Part shown: piece after piece, positions 57,514 through 64,000 of the stretch | Numbering within the stretch: the stretch's first letter is position 1 | Layout: every line of letters starts with the position of its first letter | Notes under the pieces: model-generated | The model's database searches: none | Told to the model about the DNA's origin: nothing | What the model saw: only the letters and a program-made list of their open reading frames with translations | DNA from: Merdibacter sp965119685 | GTDB lineage: Bacteria > Bacillota_I > Bacilli_A > Erysipelotrichales > Erysipelotrichaceae | Direction: 5' to 3' | Assembly (NCBI GenBank): GCA_965119685.1 | Contig: OZ221971.1 | Coordinates: 2,170,001-2,234,000, forward strand | Length of the DNA: 64,000 nt | Program-made: the position numbers and the translations under genes

Positions 57514-59955
57514 TTATTCTATTTGTTTCGGCATGACCTCCCACAGCCGCATATCCTCCTGTCCTAAAGACCAAATTGCAATGCCGCGCAGGCCCCACCG
57601 GTAAGCAGCCTCGTTGGCCCAATATACCAGCGAATCCACGTCCTGATAATACAGAATGGAAAAACCATCTGCATCGCCCAAGAACAGCCGGGCAGTCCAG
57701 ACGTTTATATCCCGTGGGATCACCTTGGCTGTGTAATCATTCCCGCAGGAAATTTCCAGCAGGTGGGAGTGAAAGAAATCATAGTCGAGGGAAATATCCT
57801 CGCTGCGGGTGGAGCCCTCATCCACGTCGCTGTTCACTGAGAAAATCTGAAATTCCTCGTCCCACGTCACGCCAGAGCGGGCGATCCTCCCGAAGCTGGT
57901 GCGCACCCCGTCCGGATACACCACGTCAAAACACTCATAGGGTTCATAAGCCCAGGCATCACCGGCCCGCAGCAGGTCGCAAACGATCTCATTGTCCGCC
58001 TGTATCCCCGCATAGCCGGAGGTGGCGCTCACCGTTGCGGTAAACCGCAGGGTGTAGCTGGAACCGGAATACACCCGGACCTTGTTCCCACGCTTTCGCA
58101 TCTCAATGGTATAGACGGTCGGATCGCTGTGGAGCTGCGCATCCGGGGTCTTGGAAAAGCTGGTGGAGTAGCTCTCCAAAAGCGTGGAGCCTTGGTATAG
58201 CTCCACCCGCTGAGTATCGTAGTTTAAGCAGCAGAACAGGTTTCCAAGGAATACCCCGGCCCGTCCGCCGCCATTCTGTGGAAAACCCACCCGCGCCCGG
58301 ATATGCAGGTCGGAGAATCCATCATATTTCCATGCCAGCTTGCCGGAGCCTTCCAGCAAGGAATATGGCCGGTTCTCGGTGGTGTAGCTTTCCCTCCACA
58401 CCGACCATTCCCCGGAGAGCGTCGTCCAGTAGCTGTCCGGCAGAGGGGTATCATCCCGGAAGTCCTCATACCATACCAGCGCCGAATCCGGTTTTCGCCG
58501 GAGCATTTCACAGGTGAGCTTAAAGCCCTTGTCTGGTGTGGCTGGCTGGCCGTTCACGTCCAGAAACTGCCGGGGTGAGAGGGTAAACGCCGCCTCACCG
58601 GCGGAAGGTTCCTCAGAAAAGCTGCTGCATACCCGGAAACCGTAAAACTGTACACCGGGAACGCCGCCGCTGATCGTAAGCGTATGGCTGCCTGCGGAGA
58701 GGCTCCTGCCGGAAGCAAAGGAAAGCCAGCAGGTGCGCCGCCAGTATGGCCACCACAGGCGGCTCTCCGAAAAGGTCTTTGAGCTTCCGTCCACAGCCAC
58801 ATTCAGCGCGTTTTTATCCCAAAAAGGAAAAGCAAGCCGTACCGCTATGTCATAGGTGCCAGCCTGCTCAATCGTAAAATGAAAGGTTGCTGTCGCGCCC
58901 TCACCGAGAACCGTCATGTAATCGGACACAGTGGCAAGCCCGGTGTAGGAATCCGGTGTGCCGCCGCCACGGTCAATGTAGATTGTGCCGAAGGAGGTCT
59001 TTTGCTCCTTCCCGTAACAGGTCAGATACCGCCTGCGGTTATAGACTTCCTGCTGCAGGGGCGAAGTTACCGAGGAAGCATCCCATCCTTCCATGTAGTC
59101 ATATACCTGCGGAAGCGCCCACGGCACCATATCTACATCGTCCCAATAGGCAATAATGGGGATCATGGGCTGAGGCGGCGCATCCCCGGTGAAGTTGTAA
59201 CCGCCGGTCATCCAGAGCTTGGCGGCATAGTAGGTGTTGGAAATCCCCCGGTAGGTTTCGCCCAGGTTCTCCGGGGTGTCGTATATCTGCCAGTTCCAGC
59301 CGTATCCCGGCAGGCCCATGAAAATCTTCCCCGGCGACATGGCCGTGACCGCGTAATCATAGATTCCCTCCAACCAGCTCCGGGGAGATACCGGGCCGGG
59401 GGCGCTGCCTGCCCACGCCATGCCATAAGACATAATAGAAGCCGTGTCGCAGTACGGGTTGAGGTCGGCATAGACGCACCAGTTTTCACCGCCGACACTG
59501 CCCTGAACGCCGGTCATGCCGGGCAGGCAGATATTGACGAGTTTGGAGGAATCATAGGCTTTGACCGTCTGGTAAATAGCCTGAAATAAGGAGTTTGCCG
59601 CTTCCCGGTTCTCATATCCGCCGCCGCGCTCCAAATCAATGTCCACTCCAGCACACCACGGGTATTTTTCCATGATGCGCACCAGCTCGGTTAAAAACTT
59701 ATCTTTTGCTCCGTTTGTGTTATTGCGCAGAGCCGTGAAAATACTGGCTGTCCCGTGGTTCATCACGGTCAGCATCCAGCGAATGTGCGGCCACTTGTTG
59801 ATGTAGGTCATCATGGAGGAAATGCTTGTGCCAGTTTCCGAGAGCGTTCCGGTGGCATCCACCTCAAAAGTAAAAATCCCCACCGTATCCAGCCGGTCGC
59901 CATAGTCCCGCAAAGCCTCGTACATCCGAGCGTTCTGCATGAACGACCAGACCAT
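57514..59955 (-). CDS. Phage tail-associated GH18 glycosidase with carbohydrate-binding regions
   Basis: About 813 residues. N-terminal GH18 barrel (about 1-330): WCAGVDIDLE holds the DxxDxDxE acid (Glu about 109), then ASIMSYGMAW and IFMGLPGYGW, the typical later strands; the last barrel strand includes IAYWDDVD. Then beta-sandwich, CBM-like and LamG-like regions (about 340-680), and at the very end a short segment with LYYQDVDSLVYWANEAAYRWGLRGIAIWSLG, which resembles strands 7 and 8 of a second GH18 barrel. ATG at 59955 has AAAAGGAAGG upstream. It may cut host wall or capsule glycans during adsorption. Confidence 0.8.
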   Translation of the reverse strand: MVWSFMQNARMYEALRDYGDRLDTVGIFTFEVDATGTLSETGTSISSMMTYINKWPHIRWMLTVMNHGTASIFTALRNNTNGAKDKFLTELVRIMEKYPWCAGVDIDLERGGGYENREAANSLFQAIYQTVKAYDSSKLVNICLPGMTGVQGSVGGENWCVYADLNPYCDTASIMSYGMAWAGSAPGPVSPRSWLEGIYDYAVTAMSPGKIFMGLPGYGWNWQIYDTPENLGETYRGISNTYYAAKLWMTGGYNFTGDAPPQPMIPIIAYWDDVDMVPWALPQVYDYMEGWDASSVTSPLQQEVYNRRRYLTCYGKEQKTSFGTIYIDRGGGTPDSYTGLATVSDYMTVLGEGATATFHFTIEQAGTYDIAVRLAFPFWDKNALNVAVDGSSKTFSESRLWWPYWRRTCWLSFASGRSLSAGSHTLTISGGVPGVQFYGFRVCSSFSEEPSAGEAAFTLSPRQFLDVNGQPATPDKGFKLTCEMLRRKPDSALVWYEDFRDDTPLPDSYWTTLSGEWSVWRESYTTENRPYSLLEGSGKLAWKYDGFSDLHIRARVGFPQNGGGRAGVFLGNLFCCLNYDTQRVELYQGSTLLESYSTSFSKTPDAQLHSDPTVYTIEMRKRGNKVRVYSGSSYTLRFTATVSATSGYAGIQADNEIVCDLLRAGDAWAYEPYECFDVVYPDGVRTSFGRIARSGVTWDEEFQIFSVNSDVDEGSTRSEDISLDYDFFHSHLLEISCGNDYTAKVIPRDINVWTARLFLGDADGFSILYYQDVDSLVYWANEAAYRWGLRGIAIWSLGQEDMRLWEVMPKQIE

Positions 59956-59984
59956 GCACCGCCTTCCTTTTAGATAGTCCCGGT

Positions 59985-60563
59985 TCAAAACCGATCACCG
60001 CCTTCCTGCATTTCCTGAAATTCAAACAACAGCCGGGCGGATTTATGCTCCTCTACTGTCACCGGATGCTTGCTGTCCCCGGCAGCCGTGTATTGAAAGA
60101 AGCCGCGCTTTTCCGTGGGGCTTCCGTTGAGCAGGCATTTCCGGGAAGAAGCCAGAAGGGCCAGCTCATCCCCGGCACTTACCGCAGCAGGGAAAGCTGC
60201 CTTGTGTGCGCCCGCGCCCAAAGCCACGGAAATGCTGCCAGCCGCCATGTCCTGTACCGGGTAGAGATAGCAGTCCAGCCCCGCCGTATCGGAGCCGAGG
60301 TTGAACAGCACCACCGTTTCCGCCGAGCGCACCACGCCGTTATAAAACCGGGGCGGGACAATGGCCCCGTTCTCCCGGTATTTTTGCAGCAGGGTTTCCG
60401 TATGGATCACATAACCGGTCAGCCGGTCGCCTTCCTGTACCATCAGGTCGGTGAAGTAAATCCGGCCTGTACAATCAGAAATCATCGGCTTCACGGTGAT
60501 GCTTACCACCCGCTGATCCTGTTTTGTCAAAATTGTTTCTGAAAATCGAGTAAATTCCGCCAT
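59985..60563 (-). CDS. Phage tail-region protein (paralogue of the 64-residue protein)
   Basis: About 192 residues. The first 60 (VVSITVKPMISDCTGRIYFTDLMVQEGDRLTGYVIHTE) resemble the whole next upstream protein, so one arose by duplication. The rest is beta-rich (AAGSISVALGAGAHKAAFPAAVSAGDELALLASS). Likely a small structural or adaptor protein of the tail tip. ATG at 60563 has AAGGAGGC upstream. Confidence 0.65.
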   Translation of the reverse strand: MAEFTRFSETILTKQDQRVVSITVKPMISDCTGRIYFTDLMVQEGDRLTGYVIHTETLLQKYRENGAIVPPRFYNGVVRSAETVVLFNLGSDTAGLDCYLYPVQDMAAGSISVALGAGAHKAAFPAAVSAGDELALLASSRKCLLNGSPTEKRGFFQYTAAGDSKHPVTVEEHKSARLLFEFQEMQEGGDRF

Positions 60564-60573
60564 GCCAGCCTCC

Positions 60574-60768
60574 TTACCCGTCCAGCGTCCACTGGATTTC
60601 GCTGGGATGGCCCACCCAGCCGGTAGCAATGGAGCCACCCTGCACCATAATGTCGGTAAAATACACCTTGCCGGTGCAATCCGTAATACAAAGCCGGATG
60701 GTGATGGAACGCAGCCGCCCGTACCCCTTGGGGGACAGGTCGGTGGCAGTTTGCGAAAAAAAAGCCAT
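60574..60768 (-). CDS. Small phage tail-region protein
   Basis: 64 residues: RLRSITIRLCITDCTGKVYFTDIMVQGGSIATGWVGHPSE, clearly similar to the start of the following gene. GAAGGGAG precedes the ATG. Function unknown. Confidence 0.65.
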   Translation of the reverse strand: MAFFSQTATDLSPKGYGRLRSITIRLCITDCTGKVYFTDIMVQGGSIATGWVGHPSEIQWTLDG

Positions 60769-60786
60769 AGGCCGCTCCCTTCTATA

Positions 60787-63309
60787 TTAAAAGAGGTCGA
60801 TGAACCGCGTCTCCGTGGAACCGTCCTCATATTCAAAGGTTACTTCGATGCCAACCTGCCCGCTGGGGCCTTTCTGCAAATCCTCCGAGGCGATCTGCGC
60901 TGAAAAGGTATAACTCCGGCGGCTGGCCGGGTAGACCGTCTGTGTCAGGCTTTTTGTCATACCCAAAACACCCTCTGCCTTGAAGGAAGCCGTACCGGAA
61001 ACGCCGTTTTCCGCATCCACCTCAAAGCCGGAGTTCGTCCAGTAATTCATGCCGCTGTCAGCGCGGGAATTGCGCAGATGGTTGAAAGGAACCATGTCCT
61101 TTACTTCCTGCCGGTCAATCACATCGGTGGATGCCAGCACATCGGCGGCCTTATCCCATTGTGCGGAGGAATCGCCCAATTCCCGAAGGGTAGTGGAAAG
61201 TTCCAGCACAGTTTTCCACGGCTCCTGCAAATTGTACTGGCGGCGCACCACGCGGGTTTTTACCGACAGGTTGAGGTCTTTATCATCCACCGTTACAATG
61301 TCGCCCAGCGCCCACGCCTCATGCTCATACCCGGTAAGGGCCGACAAATCCATTGCGGAGAGAACATAGGAAACGCGGGGCTGCGCATATTCCGCCAACC
61401 GCATCTGCGTGTATTCCAGCATCTGATAGGGATTGGTGAAGTTCGAGCAGTCCAGCGTGGAAATGCGTACTTCGGTGGTATAGGAGAAATCTTCCACATA
61501 GTCCTTGCCGCCATTGATCGAGGCGAACGTCATTCCATCCTTGCCATAGGCATAGAGCCTTGTTACCAAGCTTCGGGTATCCACCACCCGCTCAATACTT
61601 TTGAGATTTTTGCGATATGCAAACAGAGCGCCGCTGTCATTCCCGCCAAAGGTAAGAAGATGGACGAGCCGGTTCGGGCAATCAAAAATCAGGTCGCCGC
61701 CGTGGATATTCTGCGTGGCCCGCAGGATGGAAAGGGCGTTTTTCTCCGTACACTGCCATGTGCGCAGAGTGGTGACGTTGACCGTTCCCACCGACCAGCC
61801 GGTGCCTTCCAGCGCGTACCGCATCGGCGCGTCCGCTGTATCCGCGTTAAAGTCCACCGTTTCTTTTTCCTCAGAAAAGGACAGGTCATAAAAAGCAGCT
61901 TCGGCATAGACCTGCGTCACAATCCGCCCATCGGCGTCCTTCGTATCGGTGAGGGTTCGTATGCGGTAAATGTCATTGACGATCTGCACCTGCTTTTCAT
62001 TGTCCAGCATGGCCCGCTTGGGATCATGGAAAGGCAGATAAAATTCCATCGTATCGGCCCCGTTGACTTCGCTGGTGACAACAATATCAAAGGCATTTTC
62101 CAGAACCGCTTCCCACGCGCCGTTTGCATCCAGCACTACCGGGCGCGCAAAGCCCAGCTTTTCATAGGGGGCCTTCGGTATATCGTGGAGCTGGATTTCC
62201 AACAGCTTCGGAGTTCGACTGGTATCCTCAGTGGCAAGCGTCACACGGAAGCGGATATACTGCCGGTTCGGAGATTGCAGCTCGCCGCTGGTGCCGATAG
62301 TCTGCCAGGCAGACCATTCCTCCAAATCGTCCGAAGTGGAGGTTTCCACTTGTTCAATGGCAGTCACGCCCGCTGTATATTCGCTGGTTGCAGCCACGCG
62401 TCCCGTACCGGAAAGGGAGCAGGCTGCCGCCTTTGTAATAAGCTGCCCGCTGGATGGATAGGCTCCGTCCGAGCTTCTAAGGGTAACGCTCCCCGGCTCG
62501 GTGAGCGCATCCACATCACCGGACATATCTCCGCCGTTGGCAAACAGAGTGGCCTTAAAATATTCCGCCAGATCTTCGGCAGTCAAAGAGGAATCCGTAT
62601 CCAGAAACCAATCATCAAAGCCGCCTGCGTAATAATAGGTGTCAGCGTGCATCCCCATGATAAGGTCGGCGGTACAGGAACGGTTCAGTTCACCCTCAAT
62701 CGTCAGCTCGTTTGAAATCCAGACTGTACCGGTGCTGCGATCGCCTACCACATAGCAGGCTTTGTATGCGTCCGGCTCGATCACAGCGGCGAGGAAATAC
62801 CAGCCGTTGTTTACCAGAGAAAACGGGGGCGTTACCGACTCGTCCAAAATCAGGGAGCCGGAGGAATTATAGAGCATTAGGCGGGGCCGCCCGGAATACA
62901 GCGAAAGATACAGGATCGGCTGGCCCGGCCCCTGCCTTGTGTTAAAAATAGGGCAAAAGGTATTACCTACCGAGTAAATGGTGGGGTTCATCCAGCCGCC
63001 CACCACGATGCGCTGTCCCAGCTCGGAGAAGATGGAACCATCGTTTACTGCACACAAATAGGTCTTCTCCGAGGTAGGATTGTTGATGTTAAAGCGGAAA
63101 AAATGTCCACGCAAACCTTCCAGCAGATTGGCTGTGGTGCCGCTCCAGTTGACAATATTGAAATCCCGGCCATTGCCGGAAGAATCCATCAGCCGGTCAT
63201 TGCTGTCCGGTTCGGACTCGTTAAAGCGCCAGAGGCCGGAGCCTGCCCATGCAGATGGAAATTCCCCGGTAAAGTCCTCCTGCGCAGTCAAAGTAGTTTT
63301 TACTGCCAT
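60787..63309 (-). CDS. Phage tail-associated (Tal-like) minor structural protein with LamG domain
   Basis: 840 residues. An N-terminal LamG/concanavalin-like domain (about 20-235, GWMNPTIYSVGNTFCPIFNTR, NGWYFLAAVIEP) and a middle part of the prophage tail endopeptidase / minor structural N-terminal family (about 395-720: AFDIVVTSEVNGADTMEFYLPFHDP, VQIVNDIYRIRTL, LVTRLYAYGKDGMTFASING, YEHEAWALGDIVTVDDKDL). A final beta-domain follows (about 740-840). It belongs to the tail tip of a siphophage. GGATGGAGG ribosome site. Confidence 0.82.
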   Translation of the reverse strand: MAVKTTLTAQEDFTGEFPSAWAGSGLWRFNESEPDSNDRLMDSSGNGRDFNIVNWSGTTANLLEGLRGHFFRFNINNPTSEKTYLCAVNDGSIFSELGQRIVVGGWMNPTIYSVGNTFCPIFNTRQGPGQPILYLSLYSGRPRLMLYNSSGSLILDESVTPPFSLVNNGWYFLAAVIEPDAYKACYVVGDRSTGTVWISNELTIEGELNRSCTADLIMGMHADTYYYAGGFDDWFLDTDSSLTAEDLAEYFKATLFANGGDMSGDVDALTEPGSVTLRSSDGAYPSSGQLITKAAACSLSGTGRVAATSEYTAGVTAIEQVETSTSDDLEEWSAWQTIGTSGELQSPNRQYIRFRVTLATEDTSRTPKLLEIQLHDIPKAPYEKLGFARPVVLDANGAWEAVLENAFDIVVTSEVNGADTMEFYLPFHDPKRAMLDNEKQVQIVNDIYRIRTLTDTKDADGRIVTQVYAEAAFYDLSFSEEKETVDFNADTADAPMRYALEGTGWSVGTVNVTTLRTWQCTEKNALSILRATQNIHGGDLIFDCPNRLVHLLTFGGNDSGALFAYRKNLKSIERVVDTRSLVTRLYAYGKDGMTFASINGGKDYVEDFSYTTEVRISTLDCSNFTNPYQMLEYTQMRLAEYAQPRVSYVLSAMDLSALTGYEHEAWALGDIVTVDDKDLNLSVKTRVVRRQYNLQEPWKTVLELSTTLRELGDSSAQWDKAADVLASTDVIDRQEVKDMVPFNHLRNSRADSGMNYWTNSGFEVDAENGVSGTASFKAEGVLGMTKSLTQTVYPASRRSYTFSAQIASEDLQKGPSGQVGIEVTFEYEDGSTETRFIDLF

Positions 63310-63312
63310 CGC

Positions 63313-64000
63313 TTACCTCCATCGGCTCTTGGCTTGTATGTGAAGTTCGGTAAAAACGGCGCTGCCCTCAACCGCGATTTCCACTTCATTCACACCCCGG
63401 CGCAGCACTGGGAAATTCAATTCCTCCAAACAGGGCAGGCCGTTTCGCAGGGTATTGCCCGCGCTGTCCGTCACTTTGGCTGTGACCATGCCGGTGTCGA
63501 TTACCAGCACTTCCCCCGCAGCCAGCGGGCCAACCACTCGCAGGTTTTCTCCATTGGTCGTCAGTACAACCGCACCGGAGGAAATTGTCCCCTGCAGGGA
63601 ATACACCGGCTCGGAGTCTGTGTTTCCGATTTCACGCTCCACCTCATGCTCCCCCGCTTGGGAGAGGGTAAAGGTTTCATCATCCAGCGCGTATCCGTAA
63701 GGGTCAGGGCAAAGAAAACGGAGGGTAAAGGAACCGGCCGACCGCAGGAGCCGTTCACAGTCTACCGTATCGGAAAGCCGGGCCATAAAATACCGGTCCG
63801 GCACATCGTCCAGTACAAGCTGTTTTGTCCCCACCGTAGGGTCTAACCATGCCGCCGCCCGATCTAAAACTGCCACCAAACCGGCAAAGGTTTTCTGCGG
63901 ATAGACATTGCAGGAAACATCGATGTACCGCTCGCCGCTGTCTGCCCCAAAGTCCGCAAGGCCCGCTTTGCCGGGGACAGTTTCCGTATTGCTCCGAAGA
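63313..64000 (-). CDS. Phage distal tail (Dit)-like protein, 5' end outside window
   Basis: Open in frame to the window edge; residues TVPGKAGLADFGADSGERY, then VSCNVYPQKTFAGLVAVLDRAAAWL and DRYFMARLSDTVD are the pattern of Dit/SPP1 gp19.1-type proteins. The C-terminal half is a beta-sandwich (VYSLQGTISSGAVVLTTNGENLRV). Joins tail tube to tip. Ends three bases before the Tal-like gene. Confidence 0.82.
   Translation of the reverse strand, partial: LRSNTETVPGKAGLADFGADSGERYIDVSCNVYPQKTFAGLVAVLDRAAAWLDPTVGTKQLVLDDVPDRYFMARLSDTVDCERLLRSAGSFTLRFLCPDPYGYALDDETFTLSQAGEHEVEREIGNTDSEPVYSLQGTISSGAVVLTTNGENLRVVGPLAAGEVLVIDTGMVTAKVTDSAGNTLRNGLPCLEELNFPVLRRGVNEVEIAVEGSAVFTELHIQAKSRWR

Noticed and set aside
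61078..62715. 545-codon open frame on the plus strand inside the phage tail gene
   Set aside because: Antisense shadow of the Tal-like gene. The high G+C at third positions of the real gene removes stops on the other strand.
56039..64000. Phage tail region as a tailocin or contractile injection system
   Set aside because: Dit/Tal-like tail-tip genes, holin-endolysin and integrase-type recombinases fit a siphophage prophage. No sheath, baseplate-spike or AAA+ injection genes are visible.

Overview
The window looks like the chromosome of a Gram-positive gut Firmicute (Bacillota). Erysipelotrichia or a close relative is my best guess. The evidence is strong AGGAGG-type ribosome sites, tRNA genes that encode their own CCA, a minimal SufC-SufB pair, many PTS operons with PRD regulators, Tex, PepT, UPF0210/ACT and a DarA-like protein. 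This is inference; there is no rRNA or other marker gene. The core is about half G+C, whereas the 38.3-44.3 kb stretch is clearly AT-rich.

Layout. 0-5.1 kb: 3' end of oligoendopeptidase F, a Tim44-like/SPFH zinc-ribbon pair, and SufCB. 5.2-10.7 kb: a lactose/cellobiose-type PTS operon (IIB, IIA, IIC, GH1 6-phospho-glycosidase) with a LicR/BglG-type regulator that carries an in-frame run of 12 G. 10.8-19.6 kb: UPF0210 and ACT proteins, Tex, a pentapeptide-repeat protein, PepT, a structured RNA candidate with a rod shape like 6S RNA, a four-helix protein, a DarA-like PII protein and a thioredoxin-fold protein. 19.8-21.7 kb: eleven tRNA genes in three transcription units, with duplicated blocks. 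21.8-33.3 kb: a mannose-family PTS operon with hexulose-phosphate synthase, hexuloisomerase, cupin phosphoglucose isomerase, a fucose-isomerase-like protein, a TIM-barrel protein, an FGGY kinase and a MIF-type tautomerase. A divergent LevR-like regulator and EIIA face it. 33.4-34.2 kb: a decayed IS3-family transposase. 34.4-38.3 kb: a DUF349 protein, a HAD phosphatase and RlmD.

The accessory part starts inside rlmD. The sequence encoding the RlmD C-terminus (HVETVV) occurs three times, at about 37.92, 41.85 and 44.02 kb. The last copy is followed by its own stop codon and a strong terminator. I read this as two cassettes inserted in tandem at the 3' end of rlmD. Cassette 1 carries an IetAS-type defence pair (AAA+ ATPase and subtilisin-like protease). 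Cassette 2 carries a compact serine recombinase and a stand-alone PD-(D/E)xK nuclease. Next comes a type I-like methylation cluster: a degenerate methylase/specificity protein, an ADP-ribosylglycohydrolase fused to HsdM, and a second HsdM that is cut off in motif I. The cut is followed by a four-gene operon of unknown function (XRE regulator, two small glycine-rich/coiled-coil proteins, a 453-residue protein) behind a perfect promoter with an overlapping palindrome. From 52 kb to the window end lies a prophage: two tandem large serine recombinases, small accessory genes, endolysin, holin, a GH18 tail-associated glycosidase and tail proteins. I suspect that the prophage integrated into the second hsdM, which would make the four-gene operon its left-end cargo.

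The strongest candidates for something new are the rlmD cassette array, the glycohydrolase-HsdM fusion with an internal ribosome site, the four-gene operon, and the poly-G tract in the sugar regulator.
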